From: CAYNST01 sp964546435
GTDB taxonomy: Bacteria > Pseudomonadota > Gammaproteobacteria > Pseudomonadales > Cellvibrionaceae
DNA: 64,000 nt
Assembly (NCBI GenBank): GCA_964546435.1
Contig: CAZJKJ010000006.1
Span: forward strand, 1-64,000
Reading direction: 5' to 3'
Shown here: positions 51,263 through 58,893 of the stretch, in pieces
How the letters are laid out: every line of letters starts with the position of its first letter
Numbering within the stretch: the stretch's first letter is position 1
Position numbers and translations under genes: made by a program
The notes under the pieces: generated by a model
Databases searched by the model: none
Seen by the model: the letters and a program-made list of their open reading frames with translations, nothing else
Told to the model about the DNA's origin: nothing

Positions 51263-53146
51263 TTGTTTGAAAATGCAGTCGCCCGGCTCTTGAGCCGGGT
51301 TTTTTGTTTTCTTGCGGCGCTAAGTTTTGCCGCTGACGCCGTTACTGAACCACAGGCGACGACTGCGCTTGTCGAAACGGCGCAGAACGATTTGCGTCTG
51401 CAAGACGCACCGACCTGGCGGCGCCTGCTGCATTTCAGGCCCGGCGAAACAAAAAGTGAAATTCTCTCACCAGACTTTTTTCTCGATGCTGGGGGCAATC
51501 GCTCGGCGGAGAGAGAACTTGCCGCCACCCTTACTGCGTTCAACAACCCGGACGATGCTACGGCCATCTGCCGCTTTCCAGCCCGATTCCTCTGGTTGAG
51601 TCAATACTTTGATTTTGGTCGAAGTCTTGGCGAGTGCACCCGCTTGAATACCTGGGCCAAAACCGAAAAATTGCGGTCGATCAGTCTGATTCTGGTGAGC
51701 GGGTATTTCGGAAATCCCGCGTCCACATTTGGCCATTCATTGCTACGGATTAACAACGCCGACAGTACCGGACGTCTTGGCCTTCTGGACATGGGTATCA
51801 ATTTCGGTGCCTTGGTGCCCGCCAACGAGCTGGCTCCGGTCTATATAGTGAGGGGCTTGTTTGGCGGGTATCTGGCCGGCTTTTCAGACCGGGAATATTA
51901 CTCACAGGACCAGACTTATTCGCGAACAGAGCTGCGCGATATGTGGGAGTACGAATTGGCGCTGTCTGACTTTCAGCAGCAGTTGATTGTCTATCACCTG
52001 TTCGAGATTGTGGGAAAGAAATTTCAGTATTATTTTCTTGAAGAAAACTGTGCTTATCGACTTGCCGAGCTGATCGAGCTGGCGCTGGATCGGGATTTAA
52101 CGTCCGGCTTCCGCACCTGGTATGTGCCGGTGGAACTCTTTCACAGACTCAAGGCAATTGAACAGAAGGAGAACCGCTCAATCCTTGGCGACGCTAAGTA
52201 TATTGCATCGGATGAGCGGCTTCTGTACCAGGCGTTTTTGCAGCTCGAACCCACTGCGCGGGAAGCGTCACTGGAATTTATTGCGACCGACGGGAAAGCC
52301 GAGCTGCCTGATGGGCTCAGTGACCTTGAGCGCGCAGATATGCTAAACGCGCTCATCAGTTTTTATCAGTATAAAACCGTCAACGCCAAAGAAGGCGAGG
52401 GCGATCACTTCCAGCATTTGCGCAACCAACTGCTCCGCGATCGCCTGAGTTACCCACCGCGCAAGCAAGTTTTGACAGTGCCCGTGCGGCGCTCGCCCGC
52501 CGATGGCAGCAGGCCGAGCCGCATCGGCGTGGGAGTGGGGGATGCCACTGGATCCGGTGCCAACGTCCAGCTCAGTTTCTCTGCATTCCATTACGACGAA
52601 ATTGGTAATAACACCCTGGAAGGATCATCGCTGATCGTGATGGACGGACGGCTGGGTCTGACTGAAGACTCAACGACCTATGTCCACCATCTGGATCTGG
52701 TACGGGCGAGCAAACACACGCTGCACCCCTTCGATCTGCCCGGACAAAGCTGGTTCTCCTGGGACTTGGCACTGGGGATTAAGCAACAGCGTCTGGATTG
52801 CCAGGACTGCACCACGGGTTACGCAAACTACGGCTTTGGGCGGACGCTCGCCGCAGGCGATACCGGGCAATTGCACGCGAAATTATTCGCCGAATACATG
52901 ACTCGTGAGGATGCGGTCATCCTGCGCCCGTCACTCGGGTACATTTTCAACGCGTCACCTCGCTGGGCAATGCAGCTGGCTGTTGCACGGGATTTTGACG
53001 TCCACAACGGTGAGCGCCTTTGGCGGGCGTCACTGTTGACCCGCTACAGCTTTGGCCCGGACTGGGAAATGCGATTGGCAGTGGACGCGGAATCAGCAGG
53101 GGAATTTACCCGGGAAGTCAGCCTTGGCCTTTTCCGGCGCTTTTGA
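51263..53146 (+). CDS. DUF4105 (Lnb-like N-terminal) exported protein
   Basis: 627 residues if started at the TTG at 51263; a TTG at 51290 gives 618 with a neat signal peptide MSRVFCFLAALSFAADA. The N-terminal DUF4105 domain has a His in 'NPASTFGHSLLRI' and a Cys in 'FLEENCAYRLAELIE', a layout like permuted papain-fold enzymes, so a thiol hydrolase or acyltransferase role is possible (inference). The C-terminal third, from about residue 400, has alternating hydrophobic/aromatic strands ending 'VSLGLFRRF', consistent with a beta-barrel or beta-rich outer-membrane part. No ATG is available. It pairs with the DUF3015 gene. Confidence 0.85.
   Translation: MFENAVARLLSRVFCFLAALSFAADAVTEPQATTALVETAQNDLRLQDAPTWRRLLHFRPGETKSEILSPDFFLDAGGNRSAERELAATLTAFNNPDDATAICRFPARFLWLSQYFDFGRSLGECTRLNTWAKTEKLRSISLILVSGYFGNPASTFGHSLLRINNADSTGRLGLLDMGINFGALVPANELAPVYIVRGLFGGYLAGFSDREYYSQDQTYSRTELRDMWEYELALSDFQQQLIVYHLFEIVGKKFQYYFLEENCAYRLAELIELALDRDLTSGFRTWYVPVELFHRLKAIEQKENRSILGDAKYIASDERLLYQAFLQLEPTAREASLEFIATDGKAELPDGLSDLERADMLNALISFYQYKTVNAKEGEGDHFQHLRNQLLRDRLSYPPRKQVLTVPVRRSPADGSRPSRIGVGVGDATGSGANVQLSFSAFHYDEIGNNTLEGSSLIVMDGRLGLTEDSTTYVHHLDLVRASKHTLHPFDLPGQSWFSWDLALGIKQQRLDCQDCTTGYANYGFGRTLAAGDTGQLHAKLFAEYMTREDAVILRPSLGYIFNASPRWAMQLAVARDFDVHNGERLWRASLLTRYSFGPDWEMRLAVDAESAGEFTREVSLGLFRRF
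51282..51305 (+). terminator. Rho-independent terminator overlapping the DUF4105 start
   Basis: CCCGGCTC-TT-GAGCCGGG, a perfect 8-base stem (the loop would open to 4-6 bases in RNA), followed by six T residues. It lies 45 bases after the DUF3015 stop and within the first codons of the DUF4105 frame; a candidate TTG start sits in the loop. It probably ends most DUF3015 transcripts and limits expression of the downstream gene. Confidence 0.75.
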
Positions 53147-53169
53147 CAGGTCCTGTTTCGGTTCATGGT

Positions 53170-54060
53170 CTACACGGGAGTCGCGAGTTTGTTCGATAAA
53201 AAATCAATCAACACCCGGACGCGGTGGGGCAGGTAGCGGTTGCTGGGCAGCACTGCATAAATACCAAGATTGTCGGGTTCATAGGCGTCCAGCAGCGTTT
53301 CCAGTCTCCCGTCTTGCAGATATTGCGTGACGATAAAATCCGGCAGCATCGCAATACCCATGCCTGCGGCGGCGGCTTCGGCCAGCGCATCGCCATTGTT
53401 GGCCTGCAATCGCAGGGGCACATAATGTGATTCCGGCTTGCCGTCCACTTTGAAAAGCCAGGGGCCATTTTTTATCCGGCCTGAATAACCGAGACATGCG
53501 TATTCGCTGAGATCGCCGGGGGTTTTCGGGCGCCCGTGGCGGGCAAGATACTGGGGCGCGGCGACGGTCAGCAGGCGGCTGCTGCCGAGACGTCGCACGA
53601 TTTCGCCCGCATCGAGCTGACTGGTAACGCGGATAGACAGATCGATACCTTCTTCAATCAGGTGTTGCTGCCGGTCGCTGAAATCAATCGTCAGGTTGAT
53701 CTCTGCATAGCGCTGGGAGAATTCGAGCAGCAGCGGCATCAGACTGCGCAGTCCGTAACTGAGCGGCAGACTGATGCGCAGTTGACCGCTGGGTGTCAAT
53801 CGTTCCTCCATTACACCGGCCTCGGCCTCATGCACCAGGTCAAGTATCACCCGGCATTTTTCCAGATAGGCACTGCCGGCAGTCGTCAACGATAACCGAC
53901 GCGTACTGCGGATCATCAATTTGACGCCGAGGTGTGCTTCCAGCGCCGCAATCTGGCGGGTTACCACAGAGCGCGCTGTGCCCAATTGCGTGGCCGCCGC
54001 GGCGAAGCTGCCAAGTTCAGCCACTTTCACGAAGAGATTCATCGCATCCAGTCGGTTCAT
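53170..54060 (-). CDS. LysR-family transcriptional regulator
   Basis: 296 residues from MNRLDAMNLFVKVAELGSF; a 6-codon longer start at 54078 is possible. The N-terminal HTH 'SFAAAATQLGTARSVVTRQI' and the 'RSTRRLSLTTAG' wing are typical of the group with AaeR/DhcR-like architecture. The C-terminal effector domain ends 'VRVLIDFLSNKLATPV'. It is divergent from yceI-pirin with 132 bp between and is their likely regulator. This repeats the LysR-pirin arrangement at 1982-4499. Confidence 0.9.
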   Translation of the reverse strand: MNRLDAMNLFVKVAELGSFAAAATQLGTARSVVTRQIAALEAHLGVKLMIRSTRRLSLTTAGSAYLEKCRVILDLVHEAEAGVMEERLTPSGQLRISLPLSYGLRSLMPLLLEFSQRYAEINLTIDFSDRQQHLIEEGIDLSIRVTSQLDAGEIVRRLGSSRLLTVAAPQYLARHGRPKTPGDLSEYACLGYSGRIKNGPWLFKVDGKPESHYVPLRLQANNGDALAEAAAAGMGIAMLPDFIVTQYLQDGRLETLLDAYEPDNLGIYAVLPSNRYLPHRVRVLIDFLSNKLATPV

Positions 54061-54192
54061 TGTTGACTCCCTGGTCAATTAACTGTTCGCAATTATCCAC
54101 TATTTCGATTCAATGAGAAGAGGTAAAGTCTACCCATGGCCGGAAAATACCTTTCGCCACGCACAACCCACCTCAAACTTACAGGGTTCACC

Positions 54193-54768
54193 ATGAATAT
54201 TCTGACCAGATTGTCTGCCGCGGTATTGCTCGCGGGAACGGCCATAACGGCTACTGCAGCGCCTGCGACTTATGTCATTGACGGGGGCCATACTTTTCCG
54301 AGCTTTTCCTACAGTCACTTTGGCATGTCGACCCAAATCAGCCGCTTCGATAAAACCACCGGAACCGTTGTGCTGGACTCAGTCGCAAGGACCGGAAAAG
54401 TCGATATCGAAATTGACATGACATCCGTCAATACCGGCTTTGAACTTTTTAATGAACACATCCAGGCCAAGGATTTCCTCGATACCGCAAGCTTTCCGAA
54501 AGCCACTTTTACGTCGTCCAAGGTAATTTTTGAAGGCGACAAGCCCGCTGCTGTGACGGGAAACCTGACCATCAAGGGCATTACCAGGCCGGTGACGCTG
54601 GACATCACGCACTTTGCCAGCATGCGCCACCCGATGCTGGACAAGGACGCGATAGGCGCTAACGCCAAGACGGTTATCAAGCGCAGCGAGTTTAATGCGG
54701 GTCAATATGCACCGAATGTCGGTGACGACGTGACGATCACCATCTCGCTTGAAGCGATCAAGAAATAA
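54193..54768 (+). CDS. YceI-family periplasmic lipocalin-like protein
   Basis: 191 residues from MNILTRLSAAVLLAGTAITATAA, a Sec signal peptide cleaved before 'APATYVID'. The mature part is the YceI fold: 'HTFPSFSYSHFGMSTQISRFDKTTG' (outline: PSFSYSHFGMS...FDKTTG), 'FLDTASFPKATFTS' and 'NLTIKGITRPVTLDI'. Family structures are beta-barrels that hold polyisoprenoid lipids such as octaprenyl chains. The frame is open 19 codons upstream; I prefer the signal-peptide start. Likely cotranscribed with the pirin gene 66 bp downstream. Confidence 0.92.
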   Translation: MNILTRLSAAVLLAGTAITATAAPATYVIDGGHTFPSFSYSHFGMSTQISRFDKTTGTVVLDSVARTGKVDIEIDMTSVNTGFELFNEHIQAKDFLDTASFPKATFTSSKVIFEGDKPAAVTGNLTIKGITRPVTLDITHFASMRHPMLDKDAIGANAKTVIKRSEFNAGQYAPNVGDDVTITISLEAIKK

Positions 54769-54834
54769 GTTTGCCCTTTGATGCAGACCGAAGGCGGGCG
54801 AATATCCCGCTATGGTCAAACGCAGGAGAATGAC

Positions 54835-55554
54835 ATGCTGGAAATAACACCTTCCGCCGAGCGCGGCGTTGCGAATTTTGGCTGGTTGTACTCGCAGCAC
54901 AGTTTTTCCTTTGGAAACTATTACAACCCTGAACAGGTAGGATTTTCCGATCTGCTGGTCATTAACGACGACCGGGTGCGCAAGGGGCGCGGCTTCGATA
55001 CTCACAGTCACAGAGATATGGAGATTTTTTCCTACGTGCTGGAAGGCGCCCTGGAACATAAAGATTCCATGGGTACCGGTTCGATTATTCGCCCCGGTGA
55101 TGTGCAGATGATGAGCGCTGGACGCGGCGTAAAGCACAGCGAATTCAACGCATCGCAACAGGATCCGGTGCATTTTCTGCAAATCTGGATTGTGCCGGAT
55201 CGCAAAGGCGGTGAGCCTCGCTATCAGCAACAGCATTTTGATGCAGCACAGAAGCGCGGCCGGTTACGTTTGATTATTTCTCCGGACGGCGCCGAAGGCT
55301 CGCTCTCGGTTCATCAGGATGTACGGGTTTATGCCGGGCTCTTCGACGGTCCTGAACAGCAACGATTTGCGCTGCCGGCCCCGCGCTTTGCTTATATCCA
55401 CGTGGCGCGCGGGGAGCTCAAGGTAAACGGCGAGAACCTGGTCGCCGGCGATGGAGCCCGTCTGCGCAACGTGGGAGAAATTGATTTAAGCGCCGGAAAA
55501 AGCGCGGAAGTCCTGTTGTTCGACCTGCGCCCCCATGAATTGCCAGGTCACTGA
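54835..55554 (+). CDS. Pirin/YhhW-like protein (second copy)
   Basis: 239 residues from MLEITPSAERG, after AGGAGA; the longer frame from 54778 is rejected. 'GRGFDTHSHRDMEIFSYVLEG' and 'RGVKHSEFN' give the His-x-His and His/Glu metal ligands of the pirin cupin. The length and sequence are nearer the YhhW quercetinase subgroup than the 284-residue pirin at 3645-4499. The physiological substrate is unknown. Follows yceI and probably shares its promoter. Confidence 0.9.
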   Translation: MLEITPSAERGVANFGWLYSQHSFSFGNYYNPEQVGFSDLLVINDDRVRKGRGFDTHSHRDMEIFSYVLEGALEHKDSMGTGSIIRPGDVQMMSAGRGVKHSEFNASQQDPVHFLQIWIVPDRKGGEPRYQQQHFDAAQKRGRLRLIISPDGAEGSLSVHQDVRVYAGLFDGPEQQRFALPAPRFAYIHVARGELKVNGENLVAGDGARLRNVGEIDLSAGKSAEVLLFDLRPHELPGH

Positions 55555-55569
55555 TTCCGTGCCATTGGG

Positions 55570-56739
55570 TTGGCGGGGTTCTATGGTGCCGTGATCGACG
55601 GTCATATAACGAGAAGTTCATACCGTTCCCGTACCCTAAAGTTTTCAGTAACTCTGCCGATAGTGGTTGTTATATGCAGCATGACAGCGGGCTCAGGGGC
55701 CGAGTTGGCTGATGAGTATGAAGCACGCAAGGAGGGCATGGTGGGTCCGATAACAATTACGAGTTCGCAGATAGGTAGTCAGGTTTCACATCAAACTCGA
55801 ACCCCTGATTCCGCTATTGTGAAGATATCGAGCGCCGGCAACGGGTCTGCACCGGTTGCCGGGGTGTCGATTTATGAGGTTTATGGGTTAGAAAAAGGCT
55901 TTAGCGAAAATATTTCAGCAAAGGACCAGGTTTCGCTTTCGCTGATGGGTCAATATCTGAGTCAGGCGGAACGGGAGGCTACGGCTAATCGGGATGTCTG
56001 GGTGGACGATCCGGGGCGTCTTTTAGAGGGCGAAGCTGAGTTTGATGAAGCATTCAAGGAAGTTGCGAGTGCCGACGGCGGGCTGATTTTCAGAAAGTTT
56101 AATACGGACTACCTCGATAATCTCCAGAATGTGCCGGACGCGCTGCTGGTGTATGACTACATGACCCGTCAAGACAGCCAGGGCATTGTGGTGACATCCG
56201 GCACCAACATGAGCGCTATCGTATTAAAAATGGAAACGATGGTCGCCGAGGAGCGCTACAACGCCAGAGTGAACATGACTGATAATTCGTCGAATCTTTA
56301 TGACGCTCACGAGAGATTCAAGGAACTTCTGGTCAAGGACGATCCGTCGCTGACGGGCGTGGATTTTGAGTTGGTGTTGAAAGGAGACCAGCTGGCCATT
56401 GCCGGCGGGGATGTTAATGGCAAACCTCTCACCGCCAGGCAAATAGAGACAATGGAAAAGCTCGCCAATGGTAAAGCGGGAAGTCAGCTACGGGCGGCAA
56501 TATTTGACCTTAGAGACGAGTCCATCACCTACTACAACAAGTACACCGAATCAGGTCGAAGCCAGGCAATTAGTCGCGAAGATTTCGATGAACGCTTCGG
56601 CGATATCGGCAGCTATCTGAAGGCATTTTCCTCTTCATCGCATAATCAAAAGTTCAACGGACCGGACGATCCCCACACTTATCGAATGGGATATTTCTCG
56701 GAATCCATCGAAATCATACGTGCGCGTTTATCCCGATAA
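55570..56739 (+). CDS. Unrecognised exported protein
   Basis: Up to 389 residues; no ATG is available, so the start is a TTG at 55570 or a GTG at 55591. A hydrophobic stretch 'FSVTLPIVVVICSMTAGSGA' (about residues 25-44) reads as a signal peptide or anchor. The rest is polar and helical, rich in Glu, Asp, Ser, Asn and Lys, without cysteines beyond the leader and with a 'SITYYNKYTESGRS' region. I recognise no family. It is 15 bases after the pirin stop but has a different, more AT-rich codon style, so it may be a recent arrival rather than part of the operon. Confidence 0.65.
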   Translation: MAGFYGAVIDGHITRSSYRSRTLKFSVTLPIVVVICSMTAGSGAELADEYEARKEGMVGPITITSSQIGSQVSHQTRTPDSAIVKISSAGNGSAPVAGVSIYEVYGLEKGFSENISAKDQVSLSLMGQYLSQAEREATANRDVWVDDPGRLLEGEAEFDEAFKEVASADGGLIFRKFNTDYLDNLQNVPDALLVYDYMTRQDSQGIVVTSGTNMSAIVLKMETMVAEERYNARVNMTDNSSNLYDAHERFKELLVKDDPSLTGVDFELVLKGDQLAIAGGDVNGKPLTARQIETMEKLANGKAGSQLRAAIFDLRDESITYYNKYTESGRSQAISREDFDERFGDIGSYLKAFSSSSHNQKFNGPDDPHTYRMGYFSESIEIIRARLSR

Positions 56740-56973
56740 CACGCCAGACAACATCAAGTCGATCAAGCTCAATCGAAAGACATGCCCGGCGCGATGCTCA
56801 TGTGGCCGCAACAATTCTCCAGCACCCGGCATATTGGTTCCATACCCGCGTATAACGAATCCATGCCGCGTGAACGTCAACTGCAAGACCACGCTTTCAG
56901 TAGTCATTGATGGCCTCCCCGGGATATTGCTTTTTGAAGCGCAGTTCTACGCGCGGGAAGGCTGACGGCTAAA

Positions 56974-57810
56974 TCAGGTATCGTCCCACTTGCGGGCGAT
57001 GGCTTTGGTCCAGAGCGCGGTGTCCTGTTCGGACATGTTACCCAGCGGTTCAATCCGTGCATCCTTGTAGCCGCCCTTGTCGATGTCATTGAGGTACTGT
57101 TCGCGCGACAGGAGCGTGCCGCCGCAGATGTTGTCGGTGGGCAATGGTTCCCTCGTGTCGCTTTTCAAAAGGTCCATCAGGTGCTCCATTAGCCAGGTCG
57201 GGACAACATCCCGATGGGTCGGATAAATAAATCCAAAGAGCGTCAAATGGCTCAGCAACAGGCGCCAGTGAGGTTCAAAGCGTGCAAGTAATCGCTGCCA
57301 GTCCAGCTGCTTGCCACAGGCGAGAATGAGGTGGGCGATGTCGGCGCCGTCGAAGCGTTCCTTCTCCATGATGTACGCTTTAGACCAGATCATTTCTTCC
57401 GGCGGACACAGGCGGGTGGGTACGCCCAGAATGGTGGCACTGGTTGCGTGGTCGAACCAGGCTTTATCCACATTGGCGATGCCATTGCCAGAGCTGAATA
57501 TCAGGTCAATGACATTGCCATTGCAGCGGACTTTTCCCAGCCAGTGAGGATAAGTCAGTTCCGTGGTGTACCCCTCGCGGGCAAGCGCCTGGCTGATTCG
57601 GTCGTAATCGGCGTGGGCGATAAAAATATCGAAATCCTCGGTTTTCCGGTTAATGCCGCTGTAATGATTGAACGCGTAAGCGCCGCCAACAAGGTACGGA
57701 AGGGAGTGCTGGTTTAACGATCGAAGTACGTCGCAATAGAATGCCAGAGTATCCGGTGGCGAGGTATCCTGCGATGCGCTGCCGGATATGACTGCTGTCG
57801 CTTTCTGCAT
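56974..57810 (-). CDS. Nucleotidyltransferase-fold protein
   Basis: 278 residues from MQKATAVISGS; the longer frame to 57918 adds an Arg/His-rich extension without support. 'YLVGGAYAFNHYSGINRKTEDFDIFI' (outline: GGAYAFNHYSG...KTEDFDIFI) is the minimal nucleotidyltransferase signature with Gly-Gly and the Asp-x-Asp metal pair, and 'CNGNVIDLIFSSGNG' continues the fold. The substrate is unknown; relatives include antibiotic nucleotidyltransferases and toxin-antitoxin MenT/AbiEii types. The gene is divergent from a metallophosphoesterase gene with 206 bp between. Confidence 0.78.
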   Translation of the reverse strand: MQKATAVISGSASQDTSPPDTLAFYCDVLRSLNQHSLPYLVGGAYAFNHYSGINRKTEDFDIFIAHADYDRISQALAREGYTTELTYPHWLGKVRCNGNVIDLIFSSGNGIANVDKAWFDHATSATILGVPTRLCPPEEMIWSKAYIMEKERFDGADIAHLILACGKQLDWQRLLARFEPHWRLLLSHLTLFGFIYPTHRDVVPTWLMEHLMDLLKSDTREPLPTDNICGGTLLSREQYLNDIDKGGYKDARIEPLGNMSEQDTALWTKAIARKWDDT

Positions 57811-58016
57811 GTCTGGGCCATGGGTGAGTTGAAGGTAAGAATGACTGGAGCAAAACCTGTGCCACGCAGCGCGTCTGCGGCGGTGGGTGGTCAGCATCTT
57901 GCATGAATTGCTGGTCACTGGGGTCTACTTGTCTTAACAGGTTCACAGAGCGTTTGTCAGGGACGCATGACCAGGCGTCGTTGAAATAACGACACATACA
58001 TTCAGGAGGGTTAATC

Positions 58017-58766
58017 GTGTCATCAACAGAAAAAATCCGTGTTGCCGCTGTGGGAGATCTCCACATCAATAAATCGACAGAAAATTTGCGACAGTTTTTC
58101 GCACCCGTCAGCCAGATGGCAGACGTTTTATTACTGTGCGGCGATTTGACGGATTATGGTCTGGACGAAGAGGCGAACATTCTCGCCGAAGGGTTGGCGA
58201 GCGCCAAGGTGCCGGTCGTGGCCGTGCTGGGCAATCATGATTTCGAATCAGATAACGCGGCGGGCGTTACCAAAATCCTGTGCGATGCCGGGGTTACCGT
58301 GCTTGATGGGGATGCCTGTGAAGTGCATGGAATCGGCATTGCCGGCGTTAAGGGGTTCGCCGGCGGTTACGGCCGTGGTGCACTTGGGCCATGGGGCGAA
58401 ACCGCCATCAAGCAATTCGTCAATGAAGCGTTGCAGGAGGCTTTAAAGCTTGAAAGCGCGCTGGCAAAATTACGCACACGCCGCCGCATCGTGCTGCTTC
58501 ACTATTCGCCCATCGAAGAGACTGTGCACGGGGAGCCGCCGGAGATTTTTCCGTTCCTCGGCACCAGCCGACTTGAAGACCCGCTTATTCACTATCCGGT
58601 TGACGCGGTGTTTCACGGGCATGCGCATCGGGGCACGCCGGAAGGCAAAACAGTTAACAATATTCCAGTGTATAACGTGGCCAAACCGCTGTTATTGCGA
58701 ACCTGGCCCAACCAGCCGCCGTTCCGGATTGTGGAATTTTCCGCCGAGGAGGTGACGGCGGAATGA
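58017..58766 (+). CDS. Calcineurin-like metallophosphoesterase
   Basis: 249 residues from a GTG with a strong CAGGAGGG site. The five metallophosphoesterase motifs are present: 'GDLHIN' (Asp-x-His), 'CGDLTDYG' (Gly-Asp), 'LGNHDFES' (Gly-Asn-His-Asp/Glu), 'LLHYSPI' (His) and 'HGHAHRG' (Gly-His-x-His). Two metal ions in the active site hydrolyse phosphomonoesters or diesters; the substrate (nucleotide, RNA or phospholipid) is not indicated. No signal peptide, so cytosolic. Divergent from the nucleotidyltransferase gene; the two may act on a common nucleotide modification. Confidence 0.9.
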   Translation: MSSTEKIRVAAVGDLHINKSTENLRQFFAPVSQMADVLLLCGDLTDYGLDEEANILAEGLASAKVPVVAVLGNHDFESDNAAGVTKILCDAGVTVLDGDACEVHGIGIAGVKGFAGGYGRGALGPWGETAIKQFVNEALQEALKLESALAKLRTRRRIVLLHYSPIEETVHGEPPEIFPFLGTSRLEDPLIHYPVDAVFHGHAHRGTPEGKTVNNIPVYNVAKPLLLRTWPNQPPFRIVEFSAEEVTAE

Positions 58767-58893
58767 TGTGAAATTTACATCGCCCGCAGCGCTTTTTACC
58801 GTCGCTGATGTGCCGGCACATTCTCGCCATTGACTTGCCCGGCCGCCGATTCTAAGGTTAACGGCTTCGACCCCCTGACGCGATTACATAATA

